Below are positions 40,053-51,389 of a stretch of DNA of 64,000 bases, one piece after another. Position numbers and translations under genes: made by a program. Below the pieces are notes generated by a model, which was not told the DNA's origin, made no database searches, and saw nothing but the letters and a program-made list of their open reading frames with translations. The DNA comes from Branchiostoma floridae (lineage: Eukaryota; Chordata; Leptocardii; Amphioxiformes; Branchiostomatidae). The stretch is from contig NC_049986.1 in assembly GCF_000003815.2 (NCBI RefSeq), positions 19,175,006 to 19,239,005 on the forward strand. Direction: 5' to 3'. Within the stretch, counting starts at the first letter, position 1. Each line of letters begins with the position of its first letter.

Positions 40053-43000
40053 TCAGAGAATGATGATCTTTTCCGCCAGGCGATAGAGACCGGCTACAGT
40101 CTGAAACGACAGAGAAGATGGTAACATCTTTCAAGCACAATGAAGACATTTTTAAGCCATCAGGACTAGACAGGAGAAATGGCCTTTTCTGACAGCCTAT
40201 CCTTCCCTGAGAAAATTTCCCGGTCTGTGCCATCATGAGCTAAGCGGGTGGGCAACGCCTGCGTCTGGGAGCTTATGATGGTATGGTTACCGCTAGTTTA
40301 CCTTTTACGCGGGGTAACCTATTTCCGTTGTATTCGATATTTTTAAAAACAGGGTATTTGGGGATACATGCATGTTTCAAGTGGACGGACGGTAGTTAAC
40401 TGGTTTTAAATTGGAATATCTAGAATAAATTGCAATTTGGAACAACAGTCTGTTGACTTAATTTGACCAGATACACCCTCGCATGTAAAGGTAGACTAGC
40501 ACTAGCATTCCCAGGCCGCTTGCTTACCTGTTCCTTCTCCATCTGGTCTATGACTGCGGGCTGGTAGTGATTGCTGCGGCGGTTCCTGCGCCAAAAGGAC
40601 GTGCCGGAGTAGGTGGGAGCTGGCTGGGGGGCAGCCGGGGCCTGGAAAACACAGTCACTGCGTCAGAAACTATGCGATGCTCCAGTCTATATGTTCGTGG
40701 CTTGGCCTACGTAGCTAGTGCAGGTACTCTATGGGGGAAAGGGGACCTTAGCAATCCCCGAGCCCTTGGGTGATATCTACGGTGTCAAATGTTGTCACAA
40801 TGTGGATCGGTCTTAGCCTGGGTACCTTCCGTATAGTAAGTCGCTTCGATGTTTATTATACACTATACACAGTCGCTTCTCTGCTATGTCTGGAAACCTT
40901 GACATCTCTTAGGTCTAAAATCGTCCAGATTTTGGTAGCAGAAGCGAACATAGAAGCGAACAACTACCCGGATTGTACCCAGGCTAGATCGGTCTATTGA
41001 CATCATCAATGAGTAAAGTTGGCGTGACCAATTTCTGCGTACCTTTTCTTTTTCTTCCTCTTCGTCGATCATGAGACTCATGAAGGACTCCTCCAGCGAT
41101 GGTCTCCGGCCCGGCCGGGAGGAGGACTTGTAGCTCCGCACGCTCGAGCTCGACGTGCTCTGGTTTTCTGTCAGGAAGAGAAAGGTTTAACATTAGTTAA
41201 ACTTTATCCGCGTAGTAACCTATATCCGTTGTGCTGCTTAACAGGGTACGCATGGATATCAAGTCGATAGACGGTAGTTTCAAATTGTGATATTTTCAAA
41301 ATATTGCAGTTTGAAACAACCATCTGTCGACTTGATACCCCTAAATACACTGCTCTGAAAAAGAACGAATAAAGGTTACCCTACGGATAAAGGTGAACTA
41401 GCATTACATGTTCACCTTGTTGTATTACTACAGTACATACTATAAATATCCATATGAGCAATGAGGTTGTTGTAACGTGCTCGAGGCACCTTACATATTT
41501 CACAGGGGAAGTCAAATGGTGGAGGACTTACTCTTCAGGCAGATACTCGACCCACATACAGGCATTATGTATCAGCAGTACAAGGGTTTTAATGGCCTAC
41601 TTCGCAGACTTCTAGCGACATTGGTCATATCTTAAGAATACTACTCTCCTTTTAACGTCACAAAACCCACACATTACAGAAAAAGTGGGATCTTTTGTCT
41701 TCCACTGTCTCAGAAAAAGAAGTCAAACCCAACAAGTTACATCTTTAAGTTAGACTAGGGTAGTCGTTTACTATACTGCTTTAGTGCTCACCATCAATAA
41801 TCATTTGTCTGTCTCTTTTCTCTTGTCACCTGCAATTAGCCCTCGGCCAAGAATTTGCAATAAACTTATATATGTCAAGAATCGGCAGTTTTTAAACATG
41901 GGTTCTCTAATGCCGGGAGAGGAATTTTCCACGGCGCTCAAGACATTCTCCTGGCCCAGAGCAGAGTAGAACAGAACAAGCCAACTTACCTATTGTTGTA
42001 CTGCCGTCGTGGCTGCTGCTGGTGTGGGTGGACGTTTTTCTCTGAAAAAAAACATCGTAAATACGTCAGAGTCATTAGGCAAATCATAGATGCACAAGGA
42101 ACACCTCACCTCACCGGTCCCAAGAAACAACATTACAATAAAGGTCCGTTGCCGATGGGAATGCGCCTTATGTCTTGTATGTATATTTCCAGGTCAAGTT
42201 CCGTTTCTTTAACATGATTCAAAAAGAGAGAAGAGCATGTTAGATGCAGCCATTAGCCATTGCAACACATAGTGTCTTAGTTCCCTTTCCATTTAGCCTA
42301 GTTTAAAATCATTGTACAAGTTTAGTTTTTTTATCTGCATCCATAAGACCACATGTGGTCCTTTTGTGCATTTAGCCCTCGGGCATGAATATGCAATAAA
42401 GATTATCATATATTTATTTGCCGTTTACTACAAATTTCAATTTCCAGCAGTCCTTCATTCTTTCTTAAACCCTCACCTTCTTGAGTTTTTTCTTCTGTTT
42501 GTTACAGTTGCACTTGCACTTTTTCCTGAGGCTGGGCACGAACAGCTCCTGGCACGGGCACTCGGGCGGCATCAGGCCCTGCAGGACCAGGCGACGCTCC
42601 CGCTTTCTTTCATTCAGCACAAGCTGGGACTCTCGCTTCTCGATTTCAGCCTGTAAACACGAGAGAGGAGCGTCAAGGATTTCGATGTAACGTTACTGCA
42701 GCATTAGGCGTAACTGTAGTACCAAGCGTAGCTGCCATGCGGCGCTCCCGCTTTCTCTCGTTCAGAACCAGCTGGGATTCACGTTTCTCGATTTCAGCCT
42801 AAGAATACAAAAATGTAAGAGAATTCTTTAGATTTCTATCTGGAATTAAGACTGTACTACAAGGCGTAGCTGCTAGGTGGCACTCCCGCTTTCTCTCCTT
42901 CAGGACCAGCTGAAAACTTAACTCCGCTTCTCAATTTCAGTCTTGAAAAAAAGAGAAAGCTTCAGACATGAAGTGAATTTTAGACTGTAGTACCAGACGG

Positions 43001-46000
43001 AGCAGCTAGGCAGCGCTCTCGCTTCCTCTCTTTTACTAGTTTTAGGGCCAGGTGAGATTTACGCTTGAAAAAAAAAAGAAGATAAAAGAGCAACCCGGAC
43101 ACCGGAAGTAATAACTGTGTGGATGCAGCCATAACCCAATACAAACGTAGACAAATGCGATCCTTCAACCCGGGCCACCCCAACCTGCCACACAAATTGC
43201 GGACACACGCCTAGACAAACAGACAGTGACATTATAGCATCAGTACAGCTTTTGGTCACTAGGGGGCACTCCCAAACTGTCACATTTTTCGGGCATGATC
43301 AGTTTATCTTCTTCAATCGTCCTGCACGTCTGTGTGTACGTGTGCAAAGGTTTTCCATTGTTTGTCTGGAAACATCCTGAAGTCTAATCAATACACGTTA
43401 CGCTGTTATCTCTCTGTAGAAGCTGCCGTAATTATAACCATTCAGCTGACTCCCTCATGCGCGAATTCCACCTGTCCTTTCTTGTTTACCTCGTAAACAA
43501 ACCCTATCTGCCATGACGAGCTACAACAAGCAGCGTTACCGCCTCAGTCAGCGGGTTATAATCGTTCCCATGGCAACGGTTCATGCTCCCACGCCCTACA
43601 TTGTTATGGCAACACCCCTCTCTACATTTAGCCTCCTTCACAGACTTTTATTTTTGGGAGCACCATTTTGGGCGATCGCTGATTCGTGATTTTCAACATA
43701 TCGGGACAAGGTCCTTATATATACGTATTTTATCAAAATCCTTGCCCTTGGGCTAATTGCAGGTAACATAGTACTTTAGTCTAAAAGCTAACTCTATAAC
43801 TTATACGAATATGCCGGGAAAGTGGTTTCTGTGCCTCTAAATTTTCCCGGCTTAACTTAAGAACCTGGCCTAAGTGATGAATAACGAATCAACGCCCCCT
43901 CAAAATATAAACGACAGCGCTCATAGAGGACTGCCCTCTACATGACTGTCTGTCAGACGCTGACTGCATCTTACATGTAACACCATACCATGTGTACAAT
44001 GTTGTAGCAACACTTCTCTATATCTGTCCGTCGGACCATAGGCGATAGGCCGTGGAATTCTTGTTGAGGAAATGTACAAGCAAGTGGGCGCCCCAACCAA
44101 AACTCATTGGCCCATTTTCTGACGCTGTATGCATCATACTACCGCATACAATGTTGTGGCAACACTCCCCACTATATCTGTACGCCCGACGATGTCTGCA
44201 TCACAACACCGTACAAAGGATCTAGAAGCCCGGTCAACGACCGACAAGGTTCCTGCATTCAGCCTGTTTGGTCATAAACACGTTTCTAAGCTAATATGTA
44301 GCTCCTAATGTGGATCATTTGGGCAAAGGTAAAGGTGGTTCCATAGGCTTTGGTGATTTATTCTTTTCCCCACCCAGTCTATAGTGCAAGGTATTGGATG
44401 TTGAAGAACATCCCTCTCATTTCACCGCCTTTTACTTCTCCAACCGAAGTCAGGGACCCATTTTGACACCTGGGTGGAGTAAGGAAAGTTTGGTAAGGGC
44501 CAGGAATGATAGGAATCAAACCAGATGTCGCTCGATCACATGCCCTCTAGCCTAGCAAATCTGGCTCCCCTTCATTGCCGTTCGCCCAGTAAGTATTTTT
44601 CCATAATCTCGAACCAGATCCACGGTGCGTAATGTATAGTATCAAACTTCCCGTAGGTGCCCTTTTGACTCCCTTGGCCGGCTACACTCCTTGGCCAGCT
44701 TTGATACTATCTTATGGCACCGTAGGATCTGCTTGGAGATTATTTTTCCACACAGGAAAGAGAGGCGTAATCAAACGAGGCATCAAATAGCATGCATCAA
44801 AGTAAAAGAGCAGCCACATGGCATCTGTTTGGAGATGAAACAAGAATGTCGTCTAGCCACGTTACAATATCTTGGCACCTATCAGATATCAGTTTTTACC
44901 AATTAAGGATGTGCAGTTGGCTAATTAACCACACGCGGGGCAAGGTAGAGTTACAGGACATGGACACTTTTTTTTTTGGGGGGGGGGGGGCACACCCAGA
45001 ACAGAATCTTCTGCACACCTATGATAACCGGTCACCTGCAGTTTCTCTAGTCTAGATTTATTATCCCTTTATGCTCCTTGAATGTTAAAAAGTACAGAGT
45101 CTTTTTTAGGCCGGCGTTGGGGCAATGAGGTGCTATCTAATGTATCTAGGGCACTACATAGGGATGCGGAGCCCATCCCTCTCCTTCCACCACCTTTTAC
45201 TTCCTTAACCTAAGTCAGGTACCCATTTTACACCTCGCTATCAACAGGTGTGAAACAAACAAAGCAAACTCAAGGAAAGTCTTTAAGAAAAGGGGAGATC
45301 AAAGGTACTGAGCAAGCAGTGACAGATATTAAAGACAAGAAAGGTGAAGCTATTATCCTCCGTTAACTTGATTACTTAACCTCGTTGCGCGTCGGTTTTT
45401 CTTACAATAGTCGTGCCCTTCGTACTTAACAAAGTTAGCACGTATTCAGTCATTGAGGAAGAAATAAACAATAACAACTTGCATTGGCAAAAACAACAGC
45501 AGCCATATGACCCGGTGTTGTCATATGAAGTAGGTCCGATACATACTGCATTGTAAGCTGTATATTAGCGCCTCTCCTCTTAATGTTAGCCCGAAGAGTT
45601 TAGAGTGAATCAAGGAGGTTATACAGACATCTATATCATCCTCCTTCTGTGAATCAAACAAAGACGTTTTTAAAGAAAAGACGCACTCTTGGCGTTTCAG
45701 GTCGGCTGTTAACGTTTGAAACTTTTTCTTTTCCAAGATCTGTTAACAGATATGAGCAGACCTTCATCCCGTGATAAAACCGCACTCTGTTTCGATAAAT
45801 TTGGCGCGCCTTTTGAAGAAGTTCTCGTGCCAGTCTCTCCTTGCATTCCTGCTCTGTTGACGCTGCGGCGTGGAGCTGAGATGTTCTTGTTGTCTAAACA
45901 CGTGAATCAGACCGAGTCGGGGATTGTTTCGTGAATGGTTGTAAAGTGAGATATAATCGGGATGTTTGAGAAAGCTCTCCTGTGATATTTACACTTGTGT

Positions 46001-49000
46001 TCAGGCACGCGAGGGTAAATATGGTGCTTAGATAGTCTGTACAAAAGAAGACCCAGTTACTGGACGTTATAACGTAATCTTTGAGAGATAGCTGATAATT
46101 ATAAACGCTTACACATTATGATTAAACATACTCTGACTTGGACTTTGTGTTTTGCTACTTTATTTTACACTTGTGTTCAGGCACGCGAGGGTAAATATGG
46201 TGCTGAGATAGTCTGTACAAAAGAAGACCCAGTTACCGGACACTGTAATGTAATCTGTGAGAGATAACTGATAATTATAAACGCTTACACATTATGATTA
46301 AACGTACTCTCGCTTGGACTTTGTGTCGTTGCTAGTTTATTTTACAGCTGTGGCGGCGTGTGCGTAAAGGGTAATGTGTTTGGCCCATACTTAATACTCA
46401 GCGGTTCTTGGTTTGAATCACCCAACATGCCATCGATGCTGTGTCCTTTAAAAGGACACTTTCCAGGTGTAACAATGGGTACCTGACTTCGTTGGGGAGG
46501 TAAAGGGCAGTGGAGGGCGAGGTAAGGGCTCCACCTTCCAATACTGTACCTAAACACAGTAGACAACAACCCACTGCCAATACGATGCGGCCCCAAAAGT
46601 CCTCTGTTATACAGTTGCTCAAAAAGTCCACTTTATACCTTGTCGCATACGTCTGTGGCGATATTCAGGTGATCGTTTTAATTATCTGGCCGGAGAAAAA
46701 ATTGAACGCGACAAAAGCGTCCTCTTGTTGGACCGTTTAGATAATTTCTGACACTGTGATAGAATAGTTCTAGTACGCATGGTGTGTTTTAGATTCAAAA
46801 GTAGGTTTAGTTTGACGAACAAGCTTGACATAACTGTGCCATGAGTGTTGATGTTTGGTCCGGCAGGTCTTGACTCGGACCAACCCTCCATACAAAGTAT
46901 ATGACTCCTTGGGTCAACGTATCATTTGGTCAATATTGACCATGGTAAACCTCTAATTGATATCAGCCCTACAGCGTCGGCTGTGGCTAAACAGTCCTAT
47001 ACGAGAATGACAGTCTCTGCCACATAGGACAAATCTGTAAACGGACTCAGGTCTAGTTCTTTTCTGCCCTGCGCTGCGCATCGGCCTACTTATCTATGAT
47101 TTTAGCTGCCTGGACAGTGTGAATTTCCAGCTGGATCTGTCATTTGCTAGAGTCCTCTCAGTGCTCTGTGTCGATATGTCAAGATCAAGATACTTTGAAC
47201 AAGTTTGTCTTGCAGATGTCGACATTTTCTTTAACCATAGCTGTGTCTACCAAAGTACACGTGTACTAGCGTTTCTCTTTACTGAGATCAGTTCTTCCAA
47301 CAACGTGATGATGATATAAGTTTTGACCGGGTTGATTTTGCCTTCCATCCAAGTGACAGGTGTATAGAATCGTTTTGTCACAAGTCGATGACTTGTTGAA
47401 AGGTGTTAATCGTATGGATTACACGTAATCTTTTTATATGTTAACCGAAATTTGTTCCACCAGATCGTTTGGGATGCTGAAAAGGGAGTAGAAATTGACC
47501 AATTACAAGTGACCAACTACAATTCCACTGTCTCCAAAAAAGAAGTCAAACCCAATAACCCGTAATAAAGAGTTAGCTTTTAGACTAAAGTGGATACCTG
47601 CTATATTGTTTTAATACTCTCTGATCTGTACCCTTTCGTGTTACCTGCAATTAGCCCACGGGCAAGAATTTGCAATGAACAGAACTTCTTTGATTTATTA
47701 TCATTATCCGATGATTGAAATGAAAACGCCGCGGCTAACAGTCGCAATGCTACGCCTATTAACGATATCACAGCACCATTGTTCTAGCTGACCCTTTGAC
47801 CGACCACTCCAGTTACACAGCCGCACCAGCCGCATGTTTTCAATAATATTTGACAATAAATCACGTTTTATAACGCGCTACTTTGATCTTTCCCCCCAAG
47901 AGCACGCCTGCTCAAGGGGTGACCTAGCCTCTACCAGGCTCCACAGGTCGCTAGAAAAATAGCAAAAATGGGCCAAATAAGACAGAAAACACACCAGAGG
48001 AGTACAGTTTGCGAGCAGATAGACCAGCACTCCTATGCCAATTAACTCCTACTAGGCTTTTATTCCTAACTTGGCCAAAGTCCCCTTATTCGGCCAGCCG
48101 GGAGTCTGGTAGAGACTAGGGGCGACCACTTGTCCGCGGTTACAAGAGTCTAGACTCCGACCGTGACAAACAATCGCAAACTTGTTAGACTTTGGCTATG
48201 GATATGTTTGCTATGGCACCTCATAAATACATGGTAAAGTTCAAGCATCAGAAGCATCACTTCAGCGCGTGATAATCTAACGGAATCATGCAAGGCGGCA
48301 CGTTGTACCCTCATGGGTATACACATGATACATATACACTGGAACAACTGTGAAAATCTAACCGTTTTATGCTAGGCTTAACTCCCATTTCTGAAACGGG
48401 CCAAGACGCTAAACAAACCAAGACGCTAAACCGTTCGGTCAAAAGGCTCAAAGCCATTCGGTATGGTCAGTTCAACAGTCCATGAAACCCACTGTTACAC
48501 CCTATCCAACTCCTCAGCCCGGCCTGGCCTTGTCCCCCGACCCGCGGTATTGTTCTGAATGTAGCCTAATCAGCGCTCACAAACAGACATGATTGTACCT
48601 AACTCCCCCTCCCTCCCACTGCTGATTACCTCTTCTCAGGTCCTTATCCTGTTACTGATGGTTGTTCAGATCATTAGTATGACACCTGGCGGTGGGAGGG
48701 GGGTGTCACGGAGAAGGAAAAAATGCAAATTGTCATTACTCATAAGATAGTGGCATTACCCTATCAGCGGGAACGTTCAAGTGTTTCTATGGTATAAACA
48801 GCATTGTTCAAGAACGTAAAAAAAAGAACTATCATAAGAGAGAGAGACACACAGACAGGCAGAGGGACAGAGACAGAGAGAGAGACAGTCAGACAGAAAG
48901 AAAAACAGAGACAGACAGACAGACAGAGAGGCGAAATGCAGACCACTAGAAAGACGTTCAAAATCTCCCAAACACGCGTCAAACACTGATCCAAAACCCA

Positions 49001-51077
49001 CAACTCCACCTTCGAATTCCTCCCTTCACCAAACAAATTTGCAACAGCAATATCCGTTTTCTCAAAGAGTACCGGAGGAAATTTCAAACAGTGTTGGGCT
49101 GCTCAAGGATTGTTGAGAATTCATACTGTATTATCGGCAATATCAGCTATACGTATTGCAGTTAGGAAAGAAGTCAGGTCTCTGCGAATTCGGTTTTACA
49201 CCTTAAATAACTTTCACGATCTTCATGCCAATCTTTTCATTGTAACTTTTACGAGACATTACAAAATATTACTCAAATTCTTCTCCCCAAAATTGCACAT
49301 CACAGATGTTTCTTTTCACAGATAAAATGTATTTGAGTTGCTAAGGGACGTTTACACAGCAACGATTTTTCTAGGCCTAATATTGACGGGGATACCACGC
49401 CTGACGTTTATTTCAGTCGCCGGTTCCGGCAGTTTTCCGTTGCCTAGCAACGGTTAGATATCGGTTATCTCAGTCCAATTTTCAGCAATCGATTTTGTGG
49501 TCTCAGGGATTTTGTATCGTGTAGCTATGTGTTACTGACCAGCTGGCTATGATTCACTCAGCCTTTATTGAGACGTTGGCAACTTTTGCTTCATTGCAAG
49601 TCTTTTTCGTGGGACACTATGTTAACTTTTTGTTTGGGACGATGCATCATCGTTTTATGTCATATAGCACCATTTATGTCATATAGCACCATTTATGTCA
49701 TATAGCACCATTTATGTCATATAGCACCATTTATGTCATATAGCACCATGAAAACATAATAAGTCTATTGCAAGTTTATGTCCAGGGGCTAATTGCAGGT
49801 AACATGAAAGGGCGTACAAATTGTGTAAAACAGTATAGCATATATAAAATAAAGATCTGACTCTGCTTCCTAACGTAAGTACATGGATTGGCTTAAACGA
49901 AAGACGAACGAACCAACTTTTGCTGTGATGTATGTTTTTGCTATTAGGAGGAGAGTATTTTTCTATTTCTATCAATTACCGGTATTAACATAGATTTTTT
50001 AAAGAATCCGTGTAAACTAAGCGGTTGATAAATGTATGTGTTAATATAAAAAAAGTGTGTTAAAACGTCACATTGTTCACCCGTTGTTGTATGTGATGTT
50101 TGTTGACCAATGCTCTCACAATTAAAACCAGATTAGGTGCAGTGATCCCTTCAAGCATTTCTTTAGACATAAGCCTGACAAATGTGCGTCTTAATTAAAT
50201 GAAAGATAACTAAAATGCCTCATATACCTACCAACCCTTAGCAAGACCTTCTAAAGTATAAGCCGTACGCATCAACTTTCTCAAATGCTATACATATACC
50301 AAATAACCGAAAACTACAATATCCGTTTCTCCTACGGTAACGACCTGACTTTATTTATAAACAAGCTTTTCAAAATGCCACACTTGCCCGCCAACCCTTG
50401 GCCCCCACACTAAGAAATACTTCCTCCTAAACGCTGTTGTCAAGTGTTTGTCATCCACAGGCGGACACAGTACATGGCGTCACGCATATGCAATGGGTCT
50501 CTACGCAGAGGTGTGACTCCGGTTTGTTGCACTGGTGGTAAGTTGAATAGGCACTGGGGATACCGTTTGATAGACGTACAGAATATCACAAACTGAGCAC
50601 GCGACCCACAAGCCGGGGTCGCACAACTTTTGGGGGATTACAATGTCACACGTACATAACATAAACCCCTGTACTGGCCTGAATACTTTCGCGTGATCTT
50701 CTTCTCATGAGCCCCGCCTTTTTTCAGCCGGCCAAGAAAACGGCATATGAAGAAGAAGATCACAATTTCCCCCAATCAACATCTACTTGGAAAGCAGAAG
50801 GCCTGGTCGTTCGTCGTACGTCGCAAAATTCAGCTGTTCCTGTAAATACTAGACTAAGGCTACAGTGGTTCAGTGAAGATACATAGCCACATACATGTAC
50901 CAAATATCATTACAATCCACCTAACCCAGAGGTCTTTAAGCTATGCCGACGACAAAAACACGGAAATACAGACACACAGACAAACACACACAGACACATG
51001 CACATGTACATGGAAAACCACACACAGATAGATAGGCGGACACAGGGACGGGCATACAGACACACGGGCAGACATAG

Positions 51078-51112
<35 letters not shown>

Positions 51113-51389
51113 GAGAGAGAGACTAGGGAGAGTGTGTGTGAGTGAGTGAGTTAGTGAGAAAAACAAAACACACACATGTACAAACACGCACACACACATA
51201 CAGAGAGGAGGAGATACGCCAGAAACAATACTCAATTTTCCTTACCCCCCGACACACACACCCCTACCGTACCTCATACTCGGCTACGATCCTGTCCCGT
51301 AGTTTCTCCATGTATCTCTGGTCGTTAATCCTCACCACGTCTGTTCCCATCAGCCTCCTCAGACGCTGCTTACACTGTTCCCCCGGCAT
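40053..51389 (-). CDS. Uncharacterised basic/coiled-coil protein sharing the MARCHF-type N-terminal module (gene 4)
   Basis: Six exons read right to left: 51389-51273, 42650-42477, 42041-41990, 41167-41043, 40641-40528 and 40100-40053; phases agree and the total is 630 nt, 209 aa. The first intron is 8.6 kb. Exon 1 encodes MPGEQCKQ then RLRRLMGTDVVRINDQRYM; exon 2 a charged helix (EIEKRESQLVLNERKRERR), PPECPC and a Cys/Lys cluster KKCKCNCNKQKKK; exons 3-4 are Ser/Arg rich with an acidic end; exon 5 is Pro-rich with FWRRNRRSNHYQPAVIDQ; the last exon ends YRLAEKIIIL. I do not recognise the full protein. Exon 1 resembles exon 1 of the neighbouring MARCHF7/10-like gene in sequence, length and phase. 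The last exon is chosen for its strong polypyrimidine acceptor; a longer alternative last exon from 40206 (stop at 39811) is also in frame but less protein-like. Confidence 0.72.
40292..40499. mobile_element. MITE, family B, copy 2
   Basis: CTAGTTTACCTTTTACGCGG at the left and a diverged GTAGACTAG at the right; the GGGGTAACCTATTTCC block matches the copy at 4515-4740. It lies in the last intron of gene 4, about 30 bp from an exon. Confidence 0.75.
40814..40986. mobile_element. MITE, family D, short copy
   Basis: Starts TAGCCTGGGTACCTTCC and ends GTACCCAGGCTA, matching the ends of the element at 18533-18955. Confidence 0.78.
41194..41401. mobile_element. MITE, family B, copy 3
   Basis: Left TTAGTTAAACTTTATCC and right GGATAAAGGTGAACTAG, with the shared AACCTATATCCGTTGT block. 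Intron of gene 4. Confidence 0.78.
41690..41875 (+). repeat. Dispersed repeat ending ATTAGCCC...GCAATAAA, copy 1
   Basis: Contains AAGAAGTCAAACCCAA, TTAGACTAGGGTAGT and, at the end, CCTGCAATTAGCCCTCGG followed by AGAATTTGCAATAAA. The same ordered words occur at 47515-47685 and 63230-63390; end fragments occur at 42360-42405 and, inverted, at 43735-43800 and 49780-49815. The fixed end suggests a retroposed element's 3' tail; class unknown. Confidence 0.75.
42735..43075 (-). repeat. Three decaying tandem copies of the start of gene 4 exon 2
   Basis: Copies of the acceptor and first ~65 bp of exon 2 lie upstream of it (to the right) near 42735-42800, 42876-42945 and 43008-43072, spaced about 130-150 bp. 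The nearest keeps an open frame (AEIEKRESQLVLNERKRERR) and an AG acceptor (TAG); the others have lost it progressively. The spacer word 'gta(c)taccaagcgtagctg' repeats as well. Confidence 0.88.
43564..43577. promoter_or_regulatory. RFX X-box-like motif, intron 1 of gene 4
   Basis: GTTCCCATGGCAAC, an imperfect palindrome close to the RFX consensus GTNRCC-N(0-3)-RGYAAC. A second partial match, GTTATGGCAAC, follows at 43603-43613. Confidence 0.5.
44330..44560 (-). repeat. tRNA-derived SINE-like element, minus strand
   Basis: On the minus strand GGTTTGATTCC (plus 44512-44522) matches the Pol III B-box consensus GGTTCGANNCC. Downstream words such as GTGTCAAAATGGGTCCCTGA and the block complementary to CCGCCTTTTACTTC recur in the copies near 45110-45270, 46366-46620 and 59395-59580. 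Confidence 0.65.
44636..44742. mobile_element. MITE, family A, half copy
   Basis: Carries GGCCAGCTTTGATACTATC and GTAGGATCTGCTTGGAGATTA, the right half of family A; the left half is mostly missing. Confidence 0.7.
45110..45270. repeat. SINE-like fragment
   Basis: The block CCCATCCCTCTCCTTCCACC ... TTTTACTTCCTTAACC ... AAGTCAGGTACCCATTTTAC matches part of the SINE-like element at 44330-44560. The B-box part is not visible. Confidence 0.55.
45988..46340. repeat. 176-bp tandem duplication
   Basis: Two copies, starting with ACACTTGTGTTCAGGCACGC at about 45991 and 46167, are nearly identical over the whole unit. No coding frame spans them. Confidence 0.9.
46366..46620 (+). repeat. tRNA-derived SINE-like element, plus strand
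   Basis: GGTTTGAATC at 46410-46419 resembles the B-box; the tail contains GTTGGGGAGGTAAAGGGCAG and CAGTAGACAACAACCCACTG, both shared with 59395-59580. Confidence 0.65.
47515..47685 (+). repeat. Dispersed repeat ending ATTAGCCC...GCAATGAA, copy 2
   Basis: Shares AAGAAGTCAAACCCAATAAC, TTTTAGACTAAAGTGG and CCTGCAATTAGCCCACGGGC with the copy at 41690-41875, in the same order and orientation. Confidence 0.75.
48838..48930. repeat. GA/CAGA-rich simple repeat
   Basis: Purine-rich run of GAGA and CAGACAGA units. Long open frames on the minus strand here are products of the repeat. Confidence 0.9.
49439..49451. promoter_or_regulatory. RFX X-box-like motif
   Basis: GTTGCCTAGCAAC is a perfect inverted repeat that fits GTNRCC-N-RGYAAC. 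It lies in intron 1 of gene 4, about 1.9 kb inside from exon 1. Confidence 0.55.
49653..49748. repeat. 19-bp minisatellite, five copies
   Basis: The unit TTTATGTCATATAGCACCA is repeated five times head to tail with almost no variation. Confidence 0.95.
50693..50764. repeat. Short inverted repeat (hairpin)
   Basis: GTGATCTTCTTCT on the left pairs with AGAAGAAGATCAC on the right around a ~45-bp loop. It may be a small MITE remnant. No flanking duplication noted. Confidence 0.6.
51060..51210. repeat. CA-rich microsatellite cluster
   Basis: A (CA)n run at about 51079-51108 lies within CA-rich sequence just inside the first intron of gene 4, 60-200 bp from exon 1. Confidence 0.9.

Larger units (their letters stand above)
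43080..51270. other. Large first intron of gene 4
   Basis: Contains no exon I can support. It holds SINE-like and dispersed repeats, a 176-bp tandem duplication, a 19-bp minisatellite, an A/T-G homopolymer tract (about 44968-44990), GA- and CA-rich microsatellites, and X-box-like motifs, each listed separately. Confidence 0.5.

Noticed and set aside
39811-40236. 141-codon minus-strand frame as the last exon of gene 4
   Set aside because: It can be spliced in phase from 40206, but the acceptor at 40100 has a much better pyrimidine tract and gives a short, more protein-like end; kept only as an alternative.
45716-45934. 72-codon plus-strand frame in the large intron of gene 4
   Set aside because: No splice partners, no motif, and no support from neighbouring sequence.
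48764-49087. Minus-strand frames with Ser/Leu/Val/Cys repeats, and similar ones at 50910-51235
   Set aside because: They translate GA- and CA-type simple repeats.
49653-49748. Possible CRISPR array
   Set aside because: The 19-bp units are directly adjacent with no spacers, in a eukaryotic intron; this is a minisatellite.
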